Positions 40,037 to 48,427 of a stretch of DNA of 64,000 nucleotides are shown here, piece after piece. This DNA comes from Azospirillum brasilense. GTDB lineage: Bacteria > Pseudomonadota > Alphaproteobacteria > Azospirillales > Azospirillaceae. The stretch's first letter is position 1; every line of letters starts with the position of its first letter. The stretch lies in the NCBI RefSeq assembly GCF_007827815.1, contig NZ_VITH01000006.1, forward strand, positions 248,001-312,000, given 5' to 3'. The notes beneath the pieces are model-generated. The model saw only the letters and a program-made list of their open reading frames with translations. It did no database searches and was not told the origin of the DNA. Position numbers and translations under genes: made by a program.

Positions 40037-41545
40037 TCAGCTGTACCTCTTCATCGCGCCGTCATCCGCGAACCAGTCGAAGGCGGCGCTGGACAGGTTG
40101 ACGATGACATTCTGGATCTGCGTGTATTCGTGGTAGGCGGCGATGCCGTTCTCCCGGCCGATGCCGCTCATCTTGAAGCCGCCCCAGGGCGAGGCGGGGT
40201 CGATGCGGTGGTGGTCGTTGATCCACACGATGCCCGCCTGCATCCGGTGCGCGACCCGGTGCGCCTGCCGGACGTCCTCGGTCCAGACGCTGGCCGCCAG
40301 CCCGAACTCGGTGCCGTTGGCGAGCGCGATGGCCTCCTCCTCGTCGTCGAAGGGCATCACGCAGACGACCGGCCCGAAGATCTCCTCCTGCGCGATCCGC
40401 ATGTCGTTGCGCACGCCGGTGAACACGGTCGGCAGGTACCAGTAGCCGCGCTCGTAGGCCGCCCCCTCGGGCCGGCGTCCGCCGACCGCCAGCGTCGCGC
40501 CCTCCTCCTGGCCGATGCGGACGTACTTTTCGACGATGGCGCGCTGGCGCTCCGAGACGAGCGGACCGACCTGCGTCCTCAGGTCTTGCGGATCGCCGAG
40601 GCGGAGCGCCCGGGTCCGCGCCACCAGCTCCTCAACCACGGCGTCGTGGATCGAGCGGTGGACGATCAGGCGCGAGCCCTGCACGCAGGTCTGCCCCGTC
40701 GCGATGAAGGAGGCGAACAGCGCCGCGTTCACGACGGCCTGCGGCGCCACGCCCGGGAAAGCCACCATCGCGGCCTTGCCCCCCAACTCGCCGGCGAAGC
40801 GGGTGAGGTTCTGGCCGGCCAGCGACGCCACGGTCTTTCCGGTTTCCGTGCCGCCCGTCAGGTCGATCTTGCGGATGCCCTTGTGCCGGGTCAGCGCCGC
40901 GCCGGCATCGGCACCGAAGCCGGGAACCACGTTGTAGACCCCGTCGGGCAGCCCGGCGTCGCGCAGCACCTCGCCCAGCAGCAGCGGGGTCAGCGGCGCC
41001 AGCTCGCTCGGCTTCACCACCATGCTGTTGCCCGCCGCCAGCGACGGGGCGACCTTCTTGGTCAGGATCAGCAGCGGGTGGTTCCACGGCGTGACATGGC
41101 CCACCACCCCCAGCGGCACGCGCCGCGTGTAGTTCAGGAAGGGGCCATTGAACGGCGGCACCGTGTCCTCGTGGGTGCGGGCCAGCGCGCCGAAATAGTC
41201 GTACCATTCCGGCAGGCGGCCGAGCTGCGCGGACAGCTCCCGCCGCGCCCGGCCGGTCTGGTCGACCTCGATGCGCACGAATTCGTCCATGCGGCTGCGC
41301 AGAATCTCGGCGGCTTTCGCCATGACGCGGGCGCGGGCCTCGGGCGGGGTCTCGCTCCACCCGTCGAAGGCGCGCTGCGCCGCGGCCACCGCCGCGTCGA
41401 TGTCCGCCGCGCCGCCCTCGGCGACCTCGGCCAGGACCGACGCGTCCTTCGGGTTCTCGACGGCGAAGGTTCGGCCGGACGCGGACGGCCGCCAGTCCCC
41501 GTCGATCCACATGCCCCATGTCCGCTGATTCCGCTCGGCTGGCAT
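40037..41545 (-). CDS. Aldehyde dehydrogenase
   Basis: A 502-residue NAD(P)-dependent aldehyde dehydrogenase. The catalytic Cys is in GQTCVQGSRLIV near residue 290 and the general-base Glu in AGELGGKAAM near residue 256. The cofactor region has VTPWNHPLLILTKKVAPSLA, and the C-terminal half has EEIFGPVVCVMPF and SPWGGFKMSGIGRENG. I use the ATG at 41545, preceded by GGGGGAGT, over an in-frame TTG upstream. It lies between an isochorismatase-like gene and the ACMSD-like gene. Its place suggests oxidation of a muconate-type semialdehyde or another pathway aldehyde. Confidence 0.93.
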   Translation of the reverse strand: MPAERNQRTWGMWIDGDWRPSASGRTFAVENPKDASVLAEVAEGGAADIDAAVAAAQRAFDGWSETPPEARARVMAKAAEILRSRMDEFVRIEVDQTGRARRELSAQLGRLPEWYDYFGALARTHEDTVPPFNGPFLNYTRRVPLGVVGHVTPWNHPLLILTKKVAPSLAAGNSMVVKPSELAPLTPLLLGEVLRDAGLPDGVYNVVPGFGADAGAALTRHKGIRKIDLTGGTETGKTVASLAGQNLTRFAGELGGKAAMVAFPGVAPQAVVNAALFASFIATGQTCVQGSRLIVHRSIHDAVVEELVARTRALRLGDPQDLRTQVGPLVSERQRAIVEKYVRIGQEEGATLAVGGRRPEGAAYERGYWYLPTVFTGVRNDMRIAQEEIFGPVVCVMPFDDEEEAIALANGTEFGLAASVWTEDVRQAHRVAHRMQAGIVWINDHHRIDPASPWGGFKMSGIGRENGIAAYHEYTQIQNVIVNLSSAAFDWFADDGAMKRYS

Positions 41546-41632
41546 CGGCAATACTCCCCCCTTGGCAGGCCGATGGTTCGGCTTCCGCCCGGTGTGTTCC
41601 GGCTTTTGAAGACCATGGGCCGGGGCGCCCCC

Positions 41633-42262
41633 TCAGCGGCGGCTGAAGGTGCGCAGTGCCTCGTCGCCCGTCATCACCCATCCGAAGGCGGCGCGGATGC
41701 AGGTCAGCGCCGCCTGGTGCGCCGCCGGGCCGTCCATGGTGTCGACGCAGTCCTCGATGCACACCGCGGCGTAATCCATGACGTTGGCGCGGACGGTGGT
41801 CGCCAGCACGCAGCTGTTGGTGTTCACCCCGGTGATCAGCAGCGTGTTGATGCCGTGCCGGCGCAGCATGAAGTCCAGATCGCTGGCGACGAAGCAGTCG
41901 TAGCGCTTCTTCGTGTTGACGATCCAGTCACCGTCCGCATGGAGCTGCGGCATGATCCGGCAGCCGGGCATGCCTTCGATGTTGTGGCGTTCGACGTTCT
42001 TCCGCGTTGCCGTCGGGTTGTCGGCCCGAGTGCGCCAGAACGGGTTGGAGCGGATCTCGTCGGCATCCCGGTAGGTGGTGACGAGGTGCACGATGGGGAT
42101 GCCGGCCGCCCGGCAGCCGTCGAAGAAGCGTCGGTTGGCCTCGACCACCACGGCGGCGCGGTCCGCCGCCAGCGGCATGGTCGCCACCGCGGGATCGAGG
42201 TGCCCGCGGTGCAGGTCGATGGCGATGACGGCCGGCTTGGGGCTGTCGACTCCGAAGTCCAT
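41633..42262 (-). CDS. Isochorismatase-family cysteine hydrolase
   Basis: A 209-residue cysteine hydrolase. The triad is visible: Asp in AIDLHRGHL, Lys in NTKKRYDCF and Cys in NTNSCVLATT. The family contains maleamate amidohydrolase (NicF), ureidoacrylate amidohydrolase (RutB) and N-carbamoylsarcosine amidase, so amide-bond hydrolysis is the likely chemistry. The ATG at 42262 has AGGA about nine bases upstream; an ATG 9 bp earlier has poorer spacing. It precedes the aldehyde dehydrogenase gene by 87 bp and follows dctM. A maleamate-like substrate would fit the other enzymes but is only a hypothesis. Confidence 0.9.
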   Translation of the reverse strand: MDFGVDSPKPAVIAIDLHRGHLDPAVATMPLAADRAAVVVEANRRFFDGCRAAGIPIVHLVTTYRDADEIRSNPFWRTRADNPTATRKNVERHNIEGMPGCRIMPQLHADGDWIVNTKKRYDCFVASDLDFMLRRHGINTLLITGVNTNSCVLATTVRANVMDYAAVCIEDCVDTMDGPAAHQAALTCIRAAFGWVMTGDEALRTFSRR

Positions 42263-42307
42263 GGGAAGCATCCTTTCGCTTTGATGAAGGGCCGTCCGGT
42301 CGCGCGC

Positions 42308-43582
42308 TCAGCCCTGGAGCATCGTCGGCCACATGACGGTGATCGGGATGTAGGTCGCCAGGAACAGCGTGATGAGCGCGAGCAGGATGAAGGGAATGAC
42401 GCTCTGCACGATCTTCGCGTAGCTGATCTTGAAGGTCGTGATGCCGATGAAGATGTTGAGCCCGAAGGGCGGCGTGATCATGCCGATGGCAAGGTTCAGC
42501 ACCAGGACCGCGCCGAAATGCACCGGATCGATGCCGGCCGCCATGGCGGCGGGATAGACCAGCGGCGCCAGCACGATGATCGCCGAGTTGGGATCGATGA
42601 ACATGCCGGCGATCAGGAAGACGATGTTGACGACGAGCAGGACGGCCCACGGGCTCAGCCCGTCGAGCAGCCCGCTGATCTGCTGCGGCACCTGCAGAAG
42701 CGTCAGGTACCAGGTCATCGCCCCGCCGGCCGCGATCAGGATGAGCAGGGTGGCGATGACCGTGCCCGACGCCACCGAGACCTTGAACAGGTCTGTGATG
42801 GGCAGCTGGCGGTAGATGAAGCACTCGACGACGATGGCGTACACGCAGGCCGCGGCGGCCGCTTCCGTCGGCGTGAAGACGCCGCCGTAGATGCCCCCGA
42901 AGATCACCGCCGGCAGGCCCAGCGCCCACACCGCCCGGCGCGCGGCGGTCACGATCTCGGGAAGCGAGGCCCGGGCGCCCCGCATGATGCCGTGTCGGCG
43001 GGCGTAATAATAGGCGTAACCGGCGAGGACGGCGGTGAACAGGACGCCCGCGCCGAGACCGGCCAGGAAGACCGTTCCGACCGACGCCGAGGTCTGCACC
43101 GAGTAGAGGATCATGGCCACGCCCGGCGGGATCAGCATCGACAGGGTCGAGGCGGACAGGATGAGCCCCGCCGAGAAGCCCGCCCCGTAGCCCTGCCGCA
43201 GCAGGGACGGATAGACGATCGGCCCGATGCTAACCACGGCCGCGGCGCCGATGCCGCTGATCGCGCCGAACAGCGCGCAGGACATGACGGTGGCGATCGC
43301 CAGCCCGCCCGTGATGTGCCCGACCATCGCCTCGACCAGGGCCACCAGACGGGCGCCGATCTCGCCCCGCGCGATGATGTCCGCCGCGAAGACGAACAGC
43401 GGCACGGCGATGAGCGAGAAGATGTTGACGCCTTCCACCACCCGCTGCGCCATCACCATCGACGGCAGGGGCGGACCAAAGGCCTCGAACGTCGTGATCG
43501 TCGCGACGAGGATGCCGAGGAAGATCGGAAAGGACAGGACCAGCAGCCCGATGAAGACCGCCGTGAAGAAAGGAACAGCCAT
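42308..43582 (-). CDS. TRAP transporter large permease (DctM-like)
   Basis: A 424-residue inner-membrane subunit with about twelve helices. It begins MAVPFFTAVFIGLLVLSFPI and has the DctM landmarks SILI-like IPPGVAMILYSVQT, GGIYGGVFTPTEAAAAACVY and FIDPNSAIIVLAPLVYP. It carries the sodium-driven transport step of a tripartite importer. It lies 2 bp after the small permease gene. TRAP systems usually import carboxylates or related organic acids, so the compound degraded by the adjacent enzymes probably carries an acid group. Confidence 0.94.
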   Translation of the reverse strand: MAVPFFTAVFIGLLVLSFPIFLGILVATITTFEAFGPPLPSMVMAQRVVEGVNIFSLIAVPLFVFAADIIARGEIGARLVALVEAMVGHITGGLAIATVMSCALFGAISGIGAAAVVSIGPIVYPSLLRQGYGAGFSAGLILSASTLSMLIPPGVAMILYSVQTSASVGTVFLAGLGAGVLFTAVLAGYAYYYARRHGIMRGARASLPEIVTAARRAVWALGLPAVIFGGIYGGVFTPTEAAAAACVYAIVVECFIYRQLPITDLFKVSVASGTVIATLLILIAAGGAMTWYLTLLQVPQQISGLLDGLSPWAVLLVVNIVFLIAGMFIDPNSAIIVLAPLVYPAAMAAGIDPVHFGAVLVLNLAIGMITPPFGLNIFIGITTFKISYAKIVQSVIPFILLALITLFLATYIPITVMWPTMLQG

Positions 43583-43584
43583 TC

Positions 43585-44175
43585 TCAGTCCTCCCTGGGC
43601 TGATCGGCGGGCTGTTCGGTGAACAGCGGGCGCGCGTTCCGCGGGTCGAGCAGGTGCGACAGCGCCATGTGCAGGAAGGCCATCGCCATCAGCGCGCTGC
43701 CCAGGGGCAGGGACACGTGGAGGAGCCCGCGCGGGATCGGCAGCACCGGGCTCATCTGGAATCCGGTCAGCATGCGCTCCGCCAGCGCGTAGCCGTACTT
43801 GGTGATGTAGAGCATGGTGACGAGGCCGACGGTACCGATGAGCACGGCGATCCAGCGCTGCACCGGCGGCGGGACCATGCGCAGGACGATGTCGATCATG
43901 ATATGCCGCTGCTCGCGGACCAGCACATAGGACCCGAGGAAGGTCATCCAGACCATCAGGTAGCGGGCCAACTCCTCACCGCCGACGAAGCTGAAGTCGA
44001 GGGCGTAGCGGCCGAGCGCCCCGACGAACAGGGTCAGGGTTATGGCGAGAAGAGCGAGGCCGACGAACGCCTTCGCAAGCAGGTCGGCGCCCTGGAGGAG
44101 CCGGTCCAGCCACCACACGAGGGACTGGCCCGGCATGGTGGAGCGGGACACCCGCTCCCCCTGCCGCTCCGCCAT
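43585..44175 (-). CDS. TRAP transporter small permease (DctQ-like)
   Basis: A 196-residue membrane subunit with four predicted helices (LLAKAFVGLALLAITLTLFV, then YLMVWMTFLGSYVLVREQRH, VLIGTVGLVTMLYITKYGYA and LHVSLPLGSALMAMAFLHMA). The segment ARYLMVWMTFLGSYVLVREQ is the DctQ mark. Its ATG at 44175 overlaps the stop codon of the binding-protein gene by one base (TGATG), showing coupling. It pairs with the large permease that follows. Confidence 0.92.
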   Translation of the reverse strand: MAERQGERVSRSTMPGQSLVWWLDRLLQGADLLAKAFVGLALLAITLTLFVGALGRYALDFSFVGGEELARYLMVWMTFLGSYVLVREQRHIMIDIVLRMVPPPVQRWIAVLIGTVGLVTMLYITKYGYALAERMLTGFQMSPVLPIPRGLLHVSLPLGSALMAMAFLHMALSHLLDPRNARPLFTEQPADQPRED

Positions 44176-45179
44176 CACTTGAGCCCCAGCTCGCTCTTGA
44201 AGCTGTCGAGGATCTCCTGGCCAGGGGCACCCGCCTTGGCCACGTAGAATTTCTCCAGCCCCGGCAGGGTGGTTTCACGAAGCGTCTGGTACTCGGCGTC
44301 GGACAGCTCGGTGACGGTGACGCCGCGCTCCTTGAAGGCCGTCATCGCCTGGCCGGTCATCTCCTCGGTCTTGGCGACGACCACGCCGGCCGCCGTGTCG
44401 ACGGCTTCGCTCACCGCCGTCCGGCACTCGGCGGACAACCCGTCCCACCACGCCTTCGAAACCATGAACAGCTGGTCGAGGTTGCCGTGGTTCGACATCG
44501 TCACGTTGCTCTGGACCTCGTGGAACTTCATCACGAAGGTCGTCACCAGCGGGTTTTCCTGCGCGTCGATCGTGCGGTTCTGCAGCGCGTTGTAGGTCTC
44601 CGGGAACGGCATGTTGACCGGGTTGAGGCCGAGGATCTTCTGCTGTTCCACCAGCACGGGCGACGGCATGACCCGCGCCTTGAGGCCGGCGAAGTCCGAT
44701 GGCTGCTTCAGGGGCTTGTTGGCCGTCCACTGCTTGTAGCCGGTGTGCCAGACGCCCAGGCTGACGACGCCCTGTGCCTCGGTGGTCTTGAGGAGCTTCG
44801 CCATCGCCGGACCCTTGTGGACCTTCAAGAGGTCCTCGGTCTTCGTCGGCCAGAAGAAAGGGAAGTCGAAGATGCCGATCCTGGGCTCGAAGCCGACCAT
44901 GAAGGAGGCCGGCAGGACCACCGCCTCGACCGAGCCGATCTGCATGCCCTCGATCAGGTCGGTGGTGCCGCCGAGCTGGGCGGACGGATAGACGGTCGCG
45001 TTGATGCTGCAGCGCGTGTCCGCCGCGAGGAGTTCCTTGACCTTGACGGCTCCGAGGTCGCGCGGGTCGCCGGACGGCACGACGTGCGCGATCTTCATGG
45101 TGGGGGTGGCCGCGTGACCCACCGAGGCCAGGGCGATCACTGCGGCGGTGAAGGTGAAGAAGAATCCCTTGAGTCGCAT
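44175..45179 (-). CDS. TRAP transporter solute-binding protein (DctP-like)
   Basis: A 334-residue periplasmic binding protein. Signal peptide MRLKGFFFTFTAAVIALASV with cleavage near GHA. DctP landmarks are KIAHVVPSGDPRDLGAVKVK, the ligand-contact region GLKARVMPSPVLVEQQKILG and LNPVNMPFPETYNALQNRTI, then AQENPLVTTF. The conserved arginine of this family, which binds the ligand carboxylate, is in LKARVMPS. The gene is preceded by AGAGGCG and lies 87 bp after the alpha/beta hydrolase. It determines the substrate of the whole cluster. Confidence 0.93.
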   Translation of the reverse strand: MRLKGFFFTFTAAVIALASVGHAATPTMKIAHVVPSGDPRDLGAVKVKELLAADTRCSINATVYPSAQLGGTTDLIEGMQIGSVEAVVLPASFMVGFEPRIGIFDFPFFWPTKTEDLLKVHKGPAMAKLLKTTEAQGVVSLGVWHTGYKQWTANKPLKQPSDFAGLKARVMPSPVLVEQQKILGLNPVNMPFPETYNALQNRTIDAQENPLVTTFVMKFHEVQSNVTMSNHGNLDQLFMVSKAWWDGLSAECRTAVSEAVDTAAGVVVAKTEEMTGQAMTAFKERGVTVTELSDAEYQTLRETTLPGLEKFYVAKAGAPGQEILDSFKSELGLK

Positions 45180-45266
45180 TGTTTCGCCTCTCCCTGTTCG
45201 TGTTTGCCCTGTTCATGTTCGGCGGGGCATGCCCCGGTCTTCCCGCTGGGGCATGCGTTGCGGACG

Positions 45267-46478
45267 TCAGCGCAGCGCGTTCATCTCCCGCTGGTCGATC
45301 CCGAGCCGGTCGGCCAGCCAGTCCGCCATCTTCTCCTGGCCGATCGTCGGGTTGTCGTGCTGGCAATGCTCGGCGCCCGTCTCTTCGACGCTGACCATTT
45401 CAAGCGTGACGTCGACGCCGTGCGCCTTGGCGTACTCGTAGACCTGGGTGGCCTGCCGGACGCTCAGCACGTCGCTGCCGCCGTGGCAGATCAGGTAGGG
45501 GCAGCGGATCTTGTCGATGTGGCCTTCGAGCTTGAAGTCGCGGCCCTTTTCGAAGGCCTCCCGCATGGAGGAGGCGCCGAAGACCCATTTGATGTGGTCG
45601 GCGAGCCCGTGGCCCTCGTTGGCCTCGCCCCACAGCTCGTTCACGTCCCACACGGCGCCGTGCGAGATCACCGCCGCGATGCGGTGCTCGTAGGAGGCGG
45701 CGCGGGCCGCGTAGAAGCCGCCCAGGCTGGAGCCGCAGACCGCGATGCGGTCGCGGTCGATGTCGTCGCGCGTGTACAGATAATCGATCATGGCGCCGAC
45801 CGGTACCTCGTAGTCGGCCCGGTTCGGGATGCCGTGGCGGCGCAACGTGCCGCCCTGGCCCGGTCCGTCGATCATCAGGACCGACATGCCGCGCTGGACC
45901 GGCGCCCGCGCGCTCATGAACCACATCTCGTCCTTGATGCTGTCCAGCCCGCCGAAGGCGATCAGCACCGGCTGCTTCTCGACGCGCACCGGGCTGCGGA
46001 CGAAGTAGCCGTACATCTGGCCGCCCTCGTAGGGGATCGTGACCTCCTCCATCCGCGGGTTGAGCCAGCGCCCCCACTTCTTGGAGCAGTTCTCCATCCG
46101 GGTGAAGGTCTCCAGACGGCGGGGGTCCGCCGCGTCGAGCCAGAACTCCGCCTGCCGGAAGTAATCGGCAGCCCGCAGCCAGCAGGCCTTCGCCGTCTCG
46201 ATGTGCCCCTTCGCCTCCTCCTCGTCGCCGCGCCGGTCGTTCCGGTCGGCGATGTGCAGCCACTCCTTGTACCAGCTTTCCTTGTCGCCGGGGATCATCC
46301 GGCTGGCGGCCTGGAAGCATTCGCTGATGGCGCCGCCGCCTTCCTGGGTTTCACCCAAGGCCCGGCGGAACTGATAGGCCATCCAGGGATGATCCGGCCA
46401 ATGATGCCATCCGTAGGGCTGGTAATGCGGGTCGCGTCGGTCGGTGATCGCGTTGATCAGTTTCTGCTCTGCCACCAC
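45267..46478 (-). CDS. Alpha/beta hydrolase, dihydropseudooxynicotine hydrolase-like
   Basis: A cytosolic hydrolase of about 403 residues. A helical N-terminal part (FRRALGETQEGGGAISECFQ, KACWLRAADYFRQAEFWL) precedes the hydrolase core (VLIAFGGLDSIKDEMWFM, nucleophile Ser in VCGSSLGGFYAAR, late PYLICHGGSDVLSV and EHCQHD). This layout resembles 2,6-dihydropseudooxynicotine hydrolase, which cleaves a C-C bond, and related FrsA-like proteins. Start is a GTG at 46478 (or 46475), with GGGAGA upstream. It is the first structural gene behind the repeated operator at 46588 and precedes the TRAP genes. It probably performs the first catabolic step after import. Confidence 0.85.
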   Translation of the reverse strand: MVAEQKLINAITDRRDPHYQPYGWHHWPDHPWMAYQFRRALGETQEGGGAISECFQAASRMIPGDKESWYKEWLHIADRNDRRGDEEEAKGHIETAKACWLRAADYFRQAEFWLDAADPRRLETFTRMENCSKKWGRWLNPRMEEVTIPYEGGQMYGYFVRSPVRVEKQPVLIAFGGLDSIKDEMWFMSARAPVQRGMSVLMIDGPGQGGTLRRHGIPNRADYEVPVGAMIDYLYTRDDIDRDRIAVCGSSLGGFYAARAASYEHRIAAVISHGAVWDVNELWGEANEGHGLADHIKWVFGASSMREAFEKGRDFKLEGHIDKIRCPYLICHGGSDVLSVRQATQVYEYAKAHGVDVTLEMVSVEETGAEHCQHDNPTIGQEKMADWLADRLGIDQREMNALR

Positions 46479-46587
46479 GGTCCCTGTCTCCCTCGAACGA
46501 TGTTGGTTGGCTGCCGCGGCGCATTTCTTGGTGCACTGACTGCTGCCGGGTATGACCAAACAGTACGGAGGGGTGGAACCTCTGTCA

Positions 46588-46606
46588 AGTAACTTGAATA
46601 ACGTTC
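46588..46606. promoter_or_regulatory. Operator copy upstream of the alpha/beta hydrolase gene
   Basis: AGTAACTTGAATAACGTTC matches the copy at 47291-47309 at 16 of 19 positions. It overlaps a CAAGT-A-ACTTG palindrome (46586-46596). It sits in the promoter region of the first catabolic gene, about 110 bp upstream of its start. Confidence 0.65.
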
Positions 46607-46644
46607 TATGAGCTTACCTGCGCCTCCCGTTTCGGGAGCCAGCC

Positions 46645-47244
46645 TCAGAAGCTGGGAGGCGTGTTGAGCCACAGCACGCGCGTCGGCTCCGCGCCGCTGT
46701 TGCGGTAGCTGTGCGGGTGTTCGGAGCGGAAGCAGAAGGAATCGCCCACGCGCAGCACATAGATCCGGCCGGCGACGGACAGTTCGAGCTCACCCTCCAG
46801 GATGTAGCCGAACTCCTCCCCCTCGTGCTCCAGGTCGCCCTCGCTGCCGCCGCCCGGCTTGATGTGATGGATGTTTCCCTGAAGCAGATGGCCGTCGGAA
46901 TAGGGGATGAGGCGCTCCAGCGTCAGCCCGGTCCCGCGGCGGAGCTGGTCGGTCTGGATCATCGTGCGGCTGCCGGCGCGCGCCACGATGTGGGCCGGGT
47001 CGTCCACCTGTGCGAACAATTCCCCCACGGTCATGCTGAGGCCCCTGGCCAGCCGCTGGATCATGTTCAGCGACGGGTTGGCCCGGCCGTTCTCGATCTT
47101 CGAGAGCAGGGACTCCGAACACCCGACCTCGTCCGCCAATTGCTTCAGCGTGAGTCCCTTCAGCATCCGGGTGTGCCGGATCTTCACGCCGATGCGCGCT
47201 TCGCTTGGCGTCGTGTCCGCAGACGGTTTGGTGGCACCGCTCAT
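46645..47244 (-). CDS. XRE-family regulator with cupin domain
   Basis: A 199-residue regulator with an N-terminal XRE helix-turn-helix (IRHTRMLKGLTLKQLADEVG, CSESLLSKIENGRANPSLNM) and a C-terminal cupin (HIKPGGGSEGDLEHEGEEFG, then ELELSVAGRIYVLRVGDSFC and HPHSYRNSGAEPTRVLW). PuuR-type regulators share this layout and sense the small molecule of the pathway through the cupin. The ATG at 47244 follows AGGATACGGTG; a longer frame starts 33 bp earlier. Related operator sequences lie upstream of this gene (47291) and upstream of the hydrolase (46588). That supports autoregulation and control of the whole cluster. Confidence 0.92.
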   Translation of the reverse strand: MSGATKPSADTTPSEARIGVKIRHTRMLKGLTLKQLADEVGCSESLLSKIENGRANPSLNMIQRLARGLSMTVGELFAQVDDPAHIVARAGSRTMIQTDQLRRGTGLTLERLIPYSDGHLLQGNIHHIKPGGGSEGDLEHEGEEFGYILEGELELSVAGRIYVLRVGDSFCFRSEHPHSYRNSGAEPTRVLWLNTPPSF

Positions 47245-47290
47245 CACCGTATCCTCGACAAGTTCGTTCCAGCGCATGTTATCACACGAC

Positions 47291-47309
47291 AGTGACTTGA
47301 ACAGCGTTC
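47291..47309. promoter_or_regulatory. Operator copy upstream of the XRE-cupin regulator gene
   Basis: AGTGACTTGAACAGCGTTC is the second copy of the motif at 46588-46606; only 3 positions differ. It lies about 47 bp upstream of the regulator start, consistent with autoregulation. Confidence 0.65.
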
Positions 47310-47387
47310 ATGACACGCATGTCGGTCCGAGGGTCGGCACGCGCCCGTCGCGACACCGGAAGCGCGTTGCAACACGACCGTCGCGGG

Positions 47388-47405
47388 GCCGTCATCAAGC
47401 TGTCG
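47388..47405 (+). promoter_or_regulatory. Pho box upstream of olsB
   Basis: CCGTCAT-CAAG-CTGTCGC matches the PhoB consensus CTGTCAT-N4-CTGTCAC at 12 of 14 positions. It is 46 bp before the olsB start. A further CCGTCAT lies at 47412. In rhizobia olsB is PhoB-activated, which fits. Confidence 0.65.
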
Positions 47406-47451
47406 CGAACTTCCGTCATCAAAAGGTCAGAGCCAACCGTTCGGACTGGAT

Positions 47452-48279
47452 ATGACCGTGAGAACACCGCACGCCGCCGCTCCGGCCGTAGCCGCGAAGC
47501 CGTCCCGGCTCGAAGTCCGTCTGGCCGCCGGCTCCGGCGAGATCGACGCCGCGCAGGCGCTGCGCTACCGCGTTTTCCACGACGAGATGGGCGCGGCGCT
47601 GACCGGCGGCGTTCCCGGCCGCGACGTCGACGCGTTCGACGCGGCTTGCGACCACCTCGTGATCCTCGACCACGAGGCCGCGCCCGGCGGCGCGGTGGTC
47701 GGCACCTACCGGCTGATGCGCCGGTCCATGGCCGAGCGCTGTGGCGGCTTCTACACCGCCACCGAGTTCGACATCGCGCCGCTTCTGGCCCACCCCGGCG
47801 AATTGCTGGAGCTGGGGCGGTCCTGCGTCGATCCGGCCTACCGCACCGGCGCCACCATGCAGCTGCTGTGGCAGGGCATCTCCGCCTACATCCTCCGCCA
47901 CGATGTGGCGCTGATGTTCGGTTGCGCCAGCCTGCCGGGCACCGACCTCGACGCCCTGGCGCCGGCGCTCGCCTACCTGCACCGCAACCATCTGGCGCCG
48001 CAGGCCCTGCGGGCCCGCGCCCTGCCCGACCGTCGCGTGGACCTCGATCCGCTGTCGGTGCGCGCCGCATCCGGCGACGAGGTGGCGGCGCGCTTCGAGC
48101 CGCGCGCCGGCGCCGCCGGATTGCCGCCGCTTCTCAAGGGCTATCTGCGGGTCGGCGGCTTCATCGGCGACGGCGCCGTGGTCGATCACGCCTTCAACAC
48201 CACGGACGTCTGCCTGATCGTGCCGATGGACGCGCTGTCAGGCAAGTACGCCCGCCATTTCCTGCACCGCGTCGGCTGA
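47452..48279 (+). CDS. olsB: Ornithine lipid synthesis N-acyltransferase OlsB
   Basis: A 275-residue GNAT-like acyltransferase that transfers a 3-hydroxyacyl group from ACP to ornithine, making lyso-ornithine lipid. Family marks: AQALRYRVFHDEMGA near residue 35, DAFDAACDHLVILD, VGTYRLMRRSMAERCGGFYT, LELGRSCVDPAYRTGATMQL and LLKGYLRVGGFIGDGAVVDH. The length and motifs match OlsB and the first half of OlsF. olsA is not adjacent, as in several alphaproteobacteria. A Pho box upstream suggests phosphate control, since ornithine lipids replace phospholipids when phosphate is scarce. Confidence 0.93.
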   Translation: MTVRTPHAAAPAVAAKPSRLEVRLAAGSGEIDAAQALRYRVFHDEMGAALTGGVPGRDVDAFDAACDHLVILDHEAAPGGAVVGTYRLMRRSMAERCGGFYTATEFDIAPLLAHPGELLELGRSCVDPAYRTGATMQLLWQGISAYILRHDVALMFGCASLPGTDLDALAPALAYLHRNHLAPQALRARALPDRRVDLDPLSVRAASGDEVAARFEPRAGAAGLPPLLKGYLRVGGFIGDGAVVDHAFNTTDVCLIVPMDALSGKYARHFLHRVG

Positions 48280-48427
48280 GGAAGCCGGCCAAATTCCGCC
48301 TCCGTTTCCCCGTCATCAAGTCCGTACTTCATCCTGGGCGAACCAAGCTTATCCGACTGGCCGGGTAACGGGGACCACGTCCATACCGGAGGGATGGTTC
48401 CAGCGGCGCCAATGCGCGCTTCTCTCT

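Noticed and set aside
38300..43603. A 1767-residue open frame on the plus strand
   Set aside because: It is the antisense shadow of six convincing minus-strand genes (asparaginase to DctM); GC-rich codon bias leaves the opposite frame open. No domain is recognisable.
48280..48427. Terminator between olsB and the OhrR-like gene
   Set aside because: GCCGGCCA and TGGCCGGG can pair but are about 64 bp apart, with no T-run; not a convincing intrinsic terminator.
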